A stretch of 64,000 nucleotides of DNA from Bacteroides clarus YIT 12056 (lineage in GTDB: Bacteria; Bacteroidota; Bacteroidia; Bacteroidales; Bacteroidaceae), in assembly GCF_900129655.1 (NCBI RefSeq), contig NZ_FQWK01000002.1:525516-589515 (forward strand). Reading direction: 5' to 3'. Within the stretch, counting starts at the first letter, position 1; every line of letters begins with the position of its first letter. Below, piece by piece: positions 27,629 through 36,099 of the stretch. Both the position numbers and the translations under genes were made by a program. Under the pieces are notes generated by a model, which saw only the letters and a list, made by a program, of their open reading frames with translations, searched no databases and was not told the origin of the DNA.

Positions 27629-27653
27629 GTACACTTCCGTTTCAAAAGCGATG

Positions 27654-27684
27654 CAAAGGTACAGCTTATTTTGAAACTACCAAA
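27654..27684 (-). promoter_or_regulatory. Promoter of the tRNA-Val pair
   Basis: On the minus strand TTTG (27681-27684), 19 bases, then TACCTTTG (27654-27661), a perfect Bacteroides promoter, identical in both boxes to the ribosomal operon promoter at 22045-22075. Confidence 0.88.
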
Positions 27685-27758
27685 ACTTTCGCCATCTATT
27701 TTGCAAGTTTTTTTTCACACAATACCGACTGTTATTGAAATTCAAGCAATTAGCCTCA

Positions 27759-28319
27759 TCACTTTTTTACTTCATTTTTTCGGATTACCCTTGCCGGATT
27801 CCCAACGGCTACACAATCGGACGGAATATCTTTTGTCACTACACTCCCCGCACCTATAATACAACGGTCGCCAATGGTTACCCCGGGACAAATAACAGTG
27901 CCGCCGCCAATCCAGCAATCTTCACCTATCGTCACCGGATAGGCGTGTTCCTGCTCCACACGCCGTTCCAGATAATCAAACGGATGCTGAGGGGTGTAAA
28001 TCTGCACACAAGGTCCTATCAGCGTATACGCTCCGACAGTGATGTAACCACCGTCCAGGAAAGTACAATTGGAATTGATAAAGACATGTTCCCCAAGACG
28101 GATACCGTCACCATGGTCGCAACAGAAAGGCGGCCAAATAGTGGCGGAAGCGGGAATACCGGGTATCAATTCTTCCAATACGCTCCGGCATTCTTCATCA
28201 TAACCGCTCGTGGCATTCAGTCTCAGCAACAGTTTCTTCGCACGTTTAAAACGCTCCTGAATTTCCGGAGAAGCAGTATTCGCCAATTGCGAGCTTCTCA
28301 TTTTATCTACTTCACTCAT
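27759..28319 (-). CDS. Hexapeptide-repeat sugar O-acetyltransferase (maltose/galactoside acetyltransferase type)
   Basis: A 186-residue left-handed beta-helix acetyltransferase. The N-terminal helical cap (about 1-60, RFKRAKKLLLRLNAT) is the maltose acetyltransferase domain. The helix follows with the catalytic His in YTPQHPFDYLER and hexapeptide repeats ending GAGSVVTKDIPSDCVAVGNPARVIR. The family moves acetyl groups from acetyl-CoA to sugar hydroxyls, generally as detoxification; the natural substrate is not set by sequence. It follows the HAD gene by 34 bp and is probably co-transcribed. Confidence 0.9.
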   Translation of the reverse strand: MSEVDKMRSSQLANTASPEIQERFKRAKKLLLRLNATSGYDEECRSVLEELIPGIPASATIWPPFCCDHGDGIRLGEHVFINSNCTFLDGGYITVGAYTLIGPCVQIYTPQHPFDYLERRVEQEHAYPVTIGEDCWIGGGTVICPGVTIGDRCIIGAGSVVTKDIPSDCVAVGNPARVIRKNEVKK

Positions 28320-28353
28320 ACTCTTATCCTAATTGCTTTTCATTGCAAATATA

Positions 28354-28986
28354 CTACAAACCATTACATGTATGCAACAACGCTGTCAGCTTTTCCATCC
28401 AATCTTCATCGGGAGCTACATGCAACCCGCGTATGCCAAGCGCTTCCGCAGCCTTGATATTCTTTAAGCTGTCATCTACGAATATCGTTTCTTCGGCTTT
28501 CATACCGTCAGCGGCCAACGCTTTAAGAAAAATATCAGGTTCAGGCTTGTAAGCCCGCATTTCATAACTGCAAAACAGTGTATCGAAGTAATCGCTTATC
28601 GGTCTGTGTTCGTCACTGAACTTATCGCTACGGGTAAAAGCCATAATAAACGGGTTGGTATTACTAAGCAGGCAGACATGGTATTCACCCCTCAGCTTCA
28701 ACAAATTATGAAGCCTGTCCACCGGAACATCACGTATAAAGCCCAACCAGCAATGCTGCGCTTCATCCCAACTGACAGACTCACGTCCGGCAGCCTCAGC
28801 CATTCTCCGGCAAAACTCGCCGGCGTCGATTTTTCCCGTTTCCACATCCAGGAAAAAACCTTTCTGGCCATATTCACCCATGTAATCATCCGTATTCACT
28901 CCCATCGCCCGAAAACGGCGATAAGCCTCTTCCGAATTCTGGCGGAATATCACACCGCCCATATCAAATAATAGATTCTTTATCAT
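28354..28986 (-). CDS. HAD-family phosphatase (subfamily IA)
   Basis: A haloacid dehalogenase-like hydrolase of 210 residues. Motif I is FDMGGVIF, where the second Asp of DxD is replaced by Gly as in the YihX-like group; motif II is LLSNTN; motif III includes KPEPDIFLKAL; motif IV is FVDDSLKNI. YihX-type enzymes dephosphorylate sugar phosphates such as glucose 1-phosphate. The start at 28986 (MIKNLLFDMGG) is chosen because the upstream extension lies in the repeat-bearing spacer and does not resemble the family. Confidence 0.88.
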   Translation of the reverse strand: MIKNLLFDMGGVIFRQNSEEAYRRFRAMGVNTDDYMGEYGQKGFFLDVETGKIDAGEFCRRMAEAAGRESVSWDEAQHCWLGFIRDVPVDRLHNLLKLRGEYHVCLLSNTNPFIMAFTRSDKFSDEHRPISDYFDTLFCSYEMRAYKPEPDIFLKALAADGMKAEETIFVDDSLKNIKAAEALGIRGLHVAPDEDWMEKLTALLHTCNGL

Positions 28987-29007
28987 ACGCCAATGCCTAT
29001 TTAAGGA

Positions 29008-29107
29008 AAAGAGGCTGTACAAAACTCTGATAAACATATCATTCTGTCATCAGCTACGCTCTGCACGACAGAATGATAGTGGGATTCGAGTTTGGTACAA
29101 CCTCTTT
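29008..29107. repeat. Nested palindromic element after carB
   Basis: Outer arms of 20 bases (29008-29027 and 29088-29107) match 18 of 20; an inner perfect 12-bp pair (TATCATTCTGTC at 29037-29048 and its complement at 29067-29078) lies within. The size, nested palindrome and ATTCTGTC core look like a miniature inverted-repeat element of the kind scattered in Bacteroides intergenic DNA. It starts 23 bases past the carB stop and may also end its transcript. Confidence 0.65.
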
Positions 29108-29130
29108 ATTACAATAACATACCAACCGGC

Positions 29131-32100
29131 TTATTTATATTCCTGCCAGCTCTTGATTTGGATATCTTCCATTTTCATCTCACAGAAAGCTTCAATGAAA
29201 GCGCCTGCCAGACGGGCATTCGTAATCAACGGAATATTGTGGTCGATAGCGCCGCGGCGAATCTTGTAACCGTTAGTCAGCTCGCGTTTGGAATGATTCT
29301 TCGGAATATTTACAATCAGGTCGAACTTATGCTCGGCAATCATTGTCATTACATTATTTTCCGCATCGGCACGTTCATCCGGCCAGAACACGGCTTCGGT
29401 GCTTACGCCATGCGCATTGAGGAATGCGGCGGTACCTGCCGTAGCGTAAATCTTATATCCCTTCGCAAAAAGCATGCGGCTGGCATCCAGCAAATCCACT
29501 TTCGATTTCATCGCGCCGGAAGAGAACATCACACCCTTTTCAGGACGCGGAATCTTGAAGCCGGTAGCAATCATGGAGTTCAGCAACGCTTCAGAGAAGT
29601 CGTCACCGATACAGCCCACCTCACCCGTAGAGGACATATCCACACCCAATACAGGGTCTGCGTTGTGCAGGCGGGAGAATGAGAACTGGGAAGCCTTCAC
29701 GCCGATCCAGTCGATGTCGAACGCCGACTTGTCCGGACGGGAATAAGGAGCATCCAGCATAATCTTCGTGGCGGTTTCGATAAAGTTGCGTTTCAGCACT
29801 TTAGACACAAACGGGAAACTACGTGAAGCGCGCAGGTTACATTCGATAACTTTCACCTCGTTGTTGCGTGCCAGGAACTGGATGTTGAAAGGACCGGAAA
29901 TATTGAGCTCTTTTGCAATCTGGCGGCTGATTTTCTTGATACGGCGCGCCGTAGCGAAGTAAATCTTCTGCGCCGGGAATACCAGTGTAGCGTCACCGGA
30001 GTGTACACCGGCAAACTCAACATGCTCGGAGATGGCATATTCCACCACCTCGCCGTTTTGAGCAACAGCGTCAAACTCAATTTCTTTCGTATTCTGCAGG
30101 AACTGGGAAACCACTACCGGATATTCCTTGGAAACCTCGGCAGCCATTTTCAGGAAGTTCTCCAATTCTTCTTCATCGTAGCATACGTTCATCGCAGCGC
30201 CGGAAAGCACATACGACGGACGCACCAATACCGGATAACCCACTTTCTCAACGAAGCCCTTCACGTCTTCCAGACTGGTAAGTTCCTGCCAAGCCGGCTG
30301 GTCGATACCGAGCTGGTCGAGCATGGCTGAGAACTTGTTACGGTTCTCCGCACGGTCGATAGAGATAGGAGAAGTACCCAGCACAGGAACAGACTGGCGA
30401 TGAAGCTTCATAGCCAGATTGTTGGGAATCTGTCCGCCCACGGACACGATTACGCCGCGCGGTTGTTCGAGGTCGATAACATCGAGCACACGTTCGAAAG
30501 ACAGCTCATCGAAGTACAGGCGGTCGCACATATCATAGTCGGTAGACACTGTTTCGGGGTTATAGTTAATCATGATGGATTTGTAACCCAGCTTGCGCGC
30601 AGTCTGGATGGCGTTCACCGAACACCAGTCGAACTCTACGGAAGAACCGATGCGGTAAGCGCCCGAACCCAATACAACCACCGATTTCTCATTCTTATAA
30701 TAGTTCACATCATACCCCTGTACGGCATACGTCATATAGAGGTAGTTCGTCAGCTCAGGATGTTCGGAAGCGATGGTATTGATGCGTTTCACAGCCGGAA
30801 GAATACCCAGCTCCTTACGACGGGCGCGCACCATGAGGTTTTCCTTCTCCATATTGCCTTCCGGACTCAGCACGAAGCGTGCAATCTGGAAGTCGGAGAA
30901 ACCGAGCACTTTCGCTTCGCGCAGCACGTCGGCCGGAATGTCTTCCACTTTATCATATTGCGAGAGTTTATTCTTATAGTCCACAATGTTCTTCAGCTTG
31001 CCGAGGAACCAGGGATCAATTTTCGTCAGTTCGAAGATACGGTCGATTGTATAGCCTTTTTCCAAAGCCTGGGCGATAGCGAACACACGCAGGTCGGTGG
31101 GATGAGACAATTCGTGATCCAAATCATCGAATTCCACATCGTCATTGCCTACAAAGCCATGCATGCCCTGGCCTATCATACGCAGACCTTTCTGGATAAT
31201 TTCCTCGAAAGAGCGGCCGATAGACATGATTTCGCCCACCGACTTCATGCTCGAACCGATTTCGCGAGACACACCCGCAAACTTAGTCAAGTCCCAACGG
31301 GGAATTTTACAAATCAGGTAATCCAACTGCGGAGCCTCGTAAGCGGAATTAGGAGTACCCATTTCGCCGATTTGGTCGAGCGTATAGCCCAATGCAATCT
31401 TGGCGGCAACGAAAGCGAGCGGATAACCGGTGGCTTTGGACGCCAATGCGGAGGAACGGGACAGACGGGCGTTCACCTCGATTACGCGATAGTCGTTGGT
31501 CTCGGCGTTGAACGCATACTGGATGTTACATTCGCCCACGATGCCGAGGTGACGGATACATTTGGTAGAAAGTTCCTGCAACATCTTCACCTGTTCGTCG
31601 GTAAGAGAGCAGGTTGGAGCAACCACGATAGACTCACCGGTATGAATGCCCAGCGGGTCGAAGTTTTCCATGCTTGCCACGGTGAAGCAGTGGTCGTTGG
31701 CGTCGCGGATTACCTCGAATTCGATTTCCTTCCAGCCTTTCAGGGATTCTTCCACCAGAATTTGCTTGGAGAACGTGAAAGAACTTTCAGCCAGCTTGAC
31801 AAACGCTTCCTCGTCCGGACAGATACCACTGCCCAAGCCGCCCAAAGCGTATGCCGAACGCACCATTACCGGATAGCCGATTTCGCGGGCAGCCTTCAGG
31901 GCGTCTTCCATGCTTTCCACGGCGTGGCTCTTCGGAGTTTTCATAGGAATCTCATCCAGCTTCTTCACAAAGAGGTCGCGGTCTTCCGTATACATGATAG
32001 CCTCTACCGAAGTACCCAATACACGTACGCCGTATTTTTGCAAAGTACCGTTCAGGTAAAGTTCCGTACCGCAGTTCAGCGCAGTCTGTCCGCCGAAAGC

Positions 32101-32358
32101 CAACAGGATACCGTCCGGCTGCTCTTTCTTAATGATTTCTTCTACGAAATAAGGAGTTACCGGCAAGAAGTAAACTTTATCGGCAATACCTTCCGACGTC
32201 TGGATTGTAGCAATATTCGGGTTAACCAATACCGAACCCACACCTTCTTCGCGCAAAGCCTTCAAAGCCTGCGAGCCGGAATAGTCAAACTCCCCGGCCT
32301 GACCGATCTTGAGCGCACCTGAGCCCAAGACAAGCACTTTCTTCAAATTCTTTTCCAT
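29131..32358 (-). CDS. carB: Carbamoyl-phosphate synthase large subunit
   Basis: A 1,075-residue synthetase with two homologous ATP-grasp halves (VLVLGSGALKIGQAGEFDYS at the start; VVLGSGAYRIGSSVEFDWC at the second half), an oligomerisation region between them, and a C-terminal MGS-like allosteric domain (LFAKGYKIYATAGTAAFL), the site where UMP/ornithine-type effectors act. It makes carbamoyl phosphate for pyrimidines and arginine. The start at 32358 (MEKNLKKVLV) is the family start; the longer frame reaches into the leader terminator. carA is not adjacent in this window. Control appears to be by attenuation (32401-32597). Confidence 0.97.
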   Translation of the reverse strand: MEKNLKKVLVLGSGALKIGQAGEFDYSGSQALKALREEGVGSVLVNPNIATIQTSEGIADKVYFLPVTPYFVEEIIKKEQPDGILLAFGGQTALNCGTELYLNGTLQKYGVRVLGTSVEAIMYTEDRDLFVKKLDEIPMKTPKSHAVESMEDALKAAREIGYPVMVRSAYALGGLGSGICPDEEAFVKLAESSFTFSKQILVEESLKGWKEIEFEVIRDANDHCFTVASMENFDPLGIHTGESIVVAPTCSLTDEQVKMLQELSTKCIRHLGIVGECNIQYAFNAETNDYRVIEVNARLSRSSALASKATGYPLAFVAAKIALGYTLDQIGEMGTPNSAYEAPQLDYLICKIPRWDLTKFAGVSREIGSSMKSVGEIMSIGRSFEEIIQKGLRMIGQGMHGFVGNDDVEFDDLDHELSHPTDLRVFAIAQALEKGYTIDRIFELTKIDPWFLGKLKNIVDYKNKLSQYDKVEDIPADVLREAKVLGFSDFQIARFVLSPEGNMEKENLMVRARRKELGILPAVKRINTIASEHPELTNYLYMTYAVQGYDVNYYKNEKSVVVLGSGAYRIGSSVEFDWCSVNAIQTARKLGYKSIMINYNPETVSTDYDMCDRLYFDELSFERVLDVIDLEQPRGVIVSVGGQIPNNLAMKLHRQSVPVLGTSPISIDRAENRNKFSAMLDQLGIDQPAWQELTSLEDVKGFVEKVGYPVLVRPSYVLSGAAMNVCYDEEELENFLKMAAEVSKEYPVVVSQFLQNTKEIEFDAVAQNGEVVEYAISEHVEFAGVHSGDATLVFPAQKIYFATARRIKKISRQIAKELNISGPFNIQFLARNNEVKVIECNLRASRSFPFVSKVLKRNFIETATKIMLDAPYSRPDKSAFDIDWIGVKASQFSFSRLHNADPVLGVDMSSTGEVGCIGDDFSEALLNSMIATGFKIPRPEKGVMFSSGAMKSKVDLLDASRMLFAKGYKIYATAGTAAFLNAHGVSTEAVFWPDERADAENNVMTMIAEHKFDLIVNIPKNHSKRELTNGYKIRRGAIDHNIPLITNARLAGAFIEAFCEMKMEDIQIKSWQEYK

Positions 32359-32400
32359 ATTCTCTTGTTGTCTATTAAGTTCATTCTTCACGTTCCGGCA

Positions 32401-32438
32401 CAAAAAAAATGCGTTACCCGAATAAGGATTAACGCATT
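32401..32438 (-). terminator. Leader terminator (attenuator) of carB
   Basis: AATGCGTTA (32408-32416) pairs with TAACGCATT (32430-32438); on the minus strand the stem is followed at once by eight T residues (32402-32409). It lies 43 bases before the carB start, between promoter and gene, so it can only act as an attenuator for carB. The leader ORF stops within its first arm. Confidence 0.85.
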
Positions 32439-32545
32439 ACCAAAGAACTAAAAATATCGTTTTCGAAAAAAGAGAAACCGACAGCCAGCGAATGAAATTC
32501 ATTCGAACGTAGGTTGTATGTACTTCTCTTTTCCTGCGGTTGCAT
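32429..32545 (-). CDS. Putative carB leader peptide (38 residues)
   Basis: A reading frame ATG (32543-32545) to TAA (32429-32431), encoding MQPQEKRSTYNLRSNE then a Phe- and Ser-rich end (FSFFENDIFSSLVMR). It begins about 15 bases after the predicted transcript start. It crosses a 12-base all-pyrimidine tract (32466-32477, T-rich on the minus strand) and a second T run, and its stop codon is in the first arm of the attenuator hairpin. This arrangement is that of PyrL upstream of enterobacterial pyrBI, where RNA polymerase pausing at low UTP lets the ribosome catch up and block the terminator. Expression is untested; the peptide itself needs no function. Confidence 0.7.
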   Translation of the reverse strand: MQPQEKRSTYNLRSNEFHSLAVGFSFFENDIFSSLVMR

Positions 32546-32565
32546 AGTTATCTCTAAAATTTTTG

Positions 32566-32597
32566 CAAAGTAACGACTTATTTACGATTTGAGCAAA
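32566..32597 (-). promoter_or_regulatory. carB promoter
   Basis: On the minus strand TTTG (32594-32597), 20 bases, then TTACTTTG (32566-32573), one mismatch from TAnnTTTG. It sets a leader of about 200 nt that holds the leader ORF and attenuator. Confidence 0.65.
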
Positions 32598-32641
32598 TTA
32601 ATCAAAAGAATAAATTTCTTATCCGAAAAGAATAGTTACTT

Positions 32642-32759
32642 TTGTTGCAACGCAATCTTAGAATTAAACTTTGATTTATAGGAACTAAAGTATCGTTTAT
32701 AAAAACTAAGATTTAATTCTTAAGAACAGAAGTTTAATTCTGAGATTGCGTTGCAACAA
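32642..32759. repeat. Inverted repeat with 30-bp arms between carB and the HU-like gene
   Basis: Left arm 32642-32671 and right arm 32730-32759 match at 29 of 30 positions when one is reversed and complemented (core TGCAACGCAATCTTAGAATT); the loop is 58 bases. The motif TTTAATTCT occurs three times: at 32712 and 32733 in direct orientation 21 bases apart, and inverted at 32660. It ends 26 bases before the HU-like start codon. It could be an operator, an invertible switch, a hairpin at the mRNA 5' end, or a small mobile element. Confidence 0.85.
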
Positions 32760-32785
32760 TACCCACTTTATAATACAAGGAAATC

Positions 32786-33412
32786 ATGTCTGCACAGTAT
32801 ATAATGAAGAAAATGCCCGATATTCATGGAACGGGCGAGGAAATCACCTATCCGCAAATGGTTATGACGGGGCAAACGGGAACTCGTGAACTGGCGGAAT
32901 ACATATCCGCGAAGTGCGCTTTTGCCAAAGGGGTCACCGAAGGGGTGATACTGGAGCTTGGAGAAGCATTGGCGCATGAAATGGCCATGGGACGCTCGGT
33001 TAAGATAGAAGGGATAGGCGTATTCTCACCCGCACTTGCCCTGCGTGAGGACAAAGAACGCGAAAAGACCGATGAAAATGCGGTACACCGCAACGCCCAA
33101 AGCATCGTTGTGGGCAACATCAACTTCCGGGCCGATAAAAGACTGGTCGGAGAAACCCGCCGGAAATGTCGTTTGGAGCGTGCTCATTGGCGTCCGCGCC
33201 GTTCTTCGCAAAAATACGTTCCGGAACAACGTTTGGACATAGCCCGGAAATACCTGGAAGAGAATCCGTACCTCACCGTACGCATCTATTGCCGGCTGAC
33301 CGGATTACTGAAAAGTTCCGCTACCACGGAATTGCGTAAATGGGCGCATACGCCCGAAAGCGGAATCGGCATCAGCGGCTATGGCAGCCACCGCATATAT
33401 ATAAAGGAATAA
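32786..33412 (+). CDS. HU-family DNA-binding protein with C-terminal extension
   Basis: A 208-residue protein. Residues about 25-125 fit the HU/IHF fold (GTRELAEYISAKCAFAKGVTEGVILELGEALAHEMAMG, VKIEGIGVFSPAL) of the Bacteroidetes type with a leading extension. Residues about 140-208 form an extra basic domain (RLERAHWRPRRSSQKYVPEQ; RIYCRLTGLLKSSATTELRKW) that looks like a small helix-turn-helix. AAGGA lies 6-10 bases before the ATG at 32786 and supports that start. These proteins are common in Bacteroides but mostly uncharacterised. The 30-bp inverted repeat upstream may be its own target. Confidence 0.82.
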   Translation: MSAQYIMKKMPDIHGTGEEITYPQMVMTGQTGTRELAEYISAKCAFAKGVTEGVILELGEALAHEMAMGRSVKIEGIGVFSPALALREDKEREKTDENAVHRNAQSIVVGNINFRADKRLVGETRRKCRLERAHWRPRRSSQKYVPEQRLDIARKYLEENPYLTVRIYCRLTGLLKSSATTELRKWAHTPESGIGISGYGSHRIYIKE

Positions 33413-33477
33413 GGACAGGGCGGAGCTTTCACCGTTTAATTTTTAAAGCGATGCACTGTATTCGACGAAAATAATGG

Positions 33478-33485
33478 TATCTTTG
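33478..33485 (+). promoter_or_regulatory. trpS promoter -7 element
   Basis: TATCTTTG, a full match to TAnnTTTG, 131 bases upstream of trpS. No clear -33 TTTG is visible. It implies a leader of about 125 nt. Confidence 0.5.
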
Positions 33486-33527
33486 CATTCCGTTATAACA
33501 GACAAGATGTTAAGTATATGTTGAAAT

Positions 33528-33572
33528 TCGGTTTATACCAAGAGTATCTGTCATTCAGACGGTATAAACGAA
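33528..33572 (+). promoter_or_regulatory. Hairpin in the trpS leader
   Basis: GTTTATACC (33531-33539) pairs with GGTATAAAC (33561-33569); inside, TCTG and CAGA form a second stem. It sits mid-leader and is not followed by a T run, so it is not a simple terminator. It does not look like a T-box. Role unknown. Confidence 0.5.
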
Positions 33573-33615
33573 ATCATACGTATTTACTTATAAGAAAAAA
33601 ATAATAAATACAGAT

Positions 33616-34710
33616 ATGGCAAAAGAAAAAATCATCCTCACGGGCGACCGCCCCACAGGACGCCTGCACATCGGACATTATGTAGGCTCGTTGAGACGCA
33701 GAGTGGAGTTGCAGAACTCCGGACTGTATGACAAGACATTCGTGTTCATCGCCGATGCGCAAGCATTGACAGACAACATGGAGAATCCTGAAAAAGTACG
33801 TCAGAACGTTATCGAGGTAGCCCTCGACTATCTGGCTTGCGGACTGGACCCGGCGAAGAGTACCATCTTCATCCAGTCGCAGATACCGGAACTGTGCGAA
33901 CTGACTTTCTATTATATGGACCTTGTCACCGTATCGCGCCTGCAACGCAACCCGACGGTAAAGACGGAAATCCAGATGCGCAACTTTGAAACGAGTATTC
34001 CGGTAGGGTTCTTCACCTACCCCATCAGCCAGGCCGCGGACATTACAGCGTTCCGCGCCACCACCGTTCCCGTCGGCGAAGACCAGGAACCGATGATTGA
34101 ACAGGCCCGTGAAATCGTACGCCGCTTCAACTTCATCTACGGCGACACGCTGGTGGAGCCGGAAATCCTTCTGCCGGACAATGCAGCCTGTCTGCGCCTG
34201 CCGGGTACGGACGGAAAAGCCAAGATGAGCAAGTCTTTGGGCAACTGTATCTACCTTTCCGATACCGCCGACGAGGTTCAGAAAAAAGTGAAGAGCATGT
34301 ACACCGACCCCGACCATCTGCGCGTACAAGACCCGGGTAAGATTGAGGGCAATACCGTATTTACTTACCTGGATGCCTTCTGCCGTCCCGAACACTTCGA
34401 GCGTTACCTGCCCGACTATCCTTCCTTGGAAGAGCTGAAAGCGCACTATCAACGTGGCGGTTTGGGTGATATGAAAGTGAAAGGTTTCCTCAACAATATC
34501 ATGCAGGAAACGTTGGAACCGATTCGTAATCGCCGCAAGGAATTCGAGAAAGATATTCCGGCCATCTACGATATGCTGAAGAAAGGCTGTGAAGCGGCAC
34601 GCGAAACAGCCGCAGCGACATTGGACGACGTGCGTCGAGCCATGAAGATTAACTACTTCGATGATGCGGAACTTATCGCGGAACAGGTAAAGAAATTCAG
34701 CGCGGAATAA
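33616..34710 (+). CDS. trpS: Tryptophanyl-tRNA synthetase
   Basis: A 364-residue class Ic synthetase. The HIGH-type motif is [13 protein letters not shown] near residue 15 and the KMSKS motif is AKMSKSLGN near residue 205; [17 protein letters not shown] is also typical. It charges tRNA-Trp in the cytosol. It is monocistronic, with its own promoter and leader and a shared terminator against the OmpA-family gene. Confidence 0.96.
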   Translation: MAKEKIILTGDRPTGRLHIGHYVGSLRRRVELQNSGLYDKTFVFIADAQALTDNMENPEKVRQNVIEVALDYLACGLDPAKSTIFIQSQIPELCELTFYYMDLVTVSRLQRNPTVKTEIQMRNFETSIPVGFFTYPISQAADITAFRATTVPVGEDQEPMIEQAREIVRRFNFIYGDTLVEPEILLPDNAACLRLPGTDGKAKMSKSLGNCIYLSDTADEVQKKVKSMYTDPDHLRVQDPGKIEGNTVFTYLDAFCRPEHFERYLPDYPSLEELKAHYQRGGLGDMKVKGFLNNIMQETLEPIRNRRKEFEKDIPAIYDMLKKGCEAARETAAATLDDVRRAMKINYFDDAELIAEQVKKFSAE

Positions 34711-34726
34711 AGAAAAGCATACAAGA

Positions 34727-34758
34727 AAGGGCTGTACCCGTCACCGGATACAGCCCTT
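34727..34758. terminator. Bidirectional terminator between trpS and ompA-like gene
   Basis: AAGGGCTGTA (34727-34736) pairs with TACAGCCCTT (34749-34758), followed by a T-rich stretch on the plus strand and preceded by A residues. It can serve both convergent genes. Confidence 0.85.
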
Positions 34759-34777
34759 GTTCTTTTCCATTTATCTG

Positions 34778-35968
34778 TTAGTTGGCAGATTTTACTAATA
34801 CCACACGGTTCAGAATCGGTTGTCCGAACTTGTCGACGCCACCGTCGGCGGAAACTTTCAAGCGGTTGGCAGGAATACCGTAATCCTTTACCAAAACATC
34901 TACCACGGCCTGCGCACGTTTCAAACTCAACTCTTTGTTGAACTCAGGAGTACCTGTTGCAGAGTCGGCGTAACCGTTTACCGTATAAGTTGCATTCGGG
35001 AACTCTTGCATCTGTTTTGCCAGGTAAGAGATGTTCATAACCTCACGCGGAGACAATTCGGCAGAACCTATCTTGAAGAATACGGTACGCGGCGCGATGT
35101 TCGGATCGGTAACGACAACTTCGGTTTCGGTAACTTCTACCGGTCTGTTCTGCGCTGCGGTCAGAGCTGACTCCAACTGTTGGTTGGCGGCAGCCATTTC
35201 AGCCATCTGTTGCTGCATGGCAGACAATTCGAGAGCGGAAATCAACTGTGGCATCGGACGGTTGAAACCACGTTTCGGGAAGTGGTAAGTCAAGCCGAGC
35301 GTAGCACTGAATACGCCGTCATAACCTTTGCCGGCAACTGTTCCGTCGAACTTATCCTCAACACCCATCGCACTGAGCTCCAGATTAATGTCTATCGCAT
35401 TCGAGATACGGAAGCGGTTGATAATACCTGCGTTTACCGACAGCGCCTGACGGTGAGGCTTTGTATAGTTATGAGTAATACCGGCTCCCAGGTAAGGGAT
35501 GATTTCGTATACACGGTCCTGGTTGTATCCGCCAAACAGGGCATTCAGGTTGAACATTACGTCACCGTGGAAGTTCATATAGTCAAAGCGTTGCTTGTAC
35601 GAACCGTTTTCACGTTGGGTACCCTTTACATAATCGGCTAACGGGTCTGCCGTGAAACCTTTTGCCTGAAGGCCGCTATACTGCAAACGCAATCCGAGCC
35701 CCGGAGTAAACCATTTACCGACAGAGATATTCATCGTAGGGCTGATACGCTTACCGAAGTCGCCCAACTCCTGATCGTTGTCTCCATACATTACCGATGC
35801 ACCACCACCGATAGAGAAGAACCAGTTGCTCCAGAACGGATTTGTGATTACTTGGTACTTATCCTGTACCTGAATAATGTCTACCTGTTCTACAACAACA
35901 GGTTTTTGCTGCGCCATAGCGGCAGAAGATACGCCGGCCAAAGCCAGCAACATTAGAATCTTTTTCAT
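34778..35968 (-). CDS. OmpA-family outer-membrane protein
   Basis: A protein of about 396 residues: signal peptide (MKKILMLLALAGVSSAAMAQ), an eight-strand-type barrel (SNWFFSIGGGASVMYGDN, VGKWFTPGLGLRLQYSG, ATLGLTYHF), a helical linker with Met/Gln-rich coiled coil, and a C-terminal OmpA peptidoglycan-binding domain (NGYADSATGTPEFNKELSLKRAQAVVD, NRVVLV). It anchors the outer membrane to the wall and is expected to be abundant. The start at 35968 gives the signal peptide; the longer frame from 36010 does not. Confidence 0.93.
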   Translation of the reverse strand: MKKILMLLALAGVSSAAMAQQKPVVVEQVDIIQVQDKYQVITNPFWSNWFFSIGGGASVMYGDNDQELGDFGKRISPTMNISVGKWFTPGLGLRLQYSGLQAKGFTADPLADYVKGTQRENGSYKQRFDYMNFHGDVMFNLNALFGGYNQDRVYEIIPYLGAGITHNYTKPHRQALSVNAGIINRFRISNAIDINLELSAMGVEDKFDGTVAGKGYDGVFSATLGLTYHFPKRGFNRPMPQLISALELSAMQQQMAEMAAANQQLESALTAAQNRPVEVTETEVVVTDPNIAPRTVFFKIGSAELSPREVMNISYLAKQMQEFPNATYTVNGYADSATGTPEFNKELSLKRAQAVVDVLVKDYGIPANRLKVSADGGVDKFGQPILNRVVLVKSAN

Positions 35969-36099
35969 ATACCTTAAATAGTTAAGTTGGTTAATTAAAT
36001 TCTTTATCATTCAAACTGATTAATTAACGCCGGCAAGACTAAAAGGTTCTGAAAAAAAGATTTTTTTTAATAGTTGTGGACAAATAATATAAAAAGCAG

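Noticed and set aside
30400..32322. 640-codon open frame on the plus strand, opposite carB
   Set aside because: carB is certain by homology; the antisense frame has no start context, no recognised domain and arises from codon bias in carB.
32429..32545. carB leader ORF as a Phe-sensing attenuator
   Set aside because: The five Phe codons come from the T-rich tract and are not consecutive; carB has no link to phenylalanine. UTP sensing fits better.
33528..33572. T-box riboswitch before trpS
   Set aside because: No T-box sequence, specifier loop or terminator/antiterminator pair was seen.
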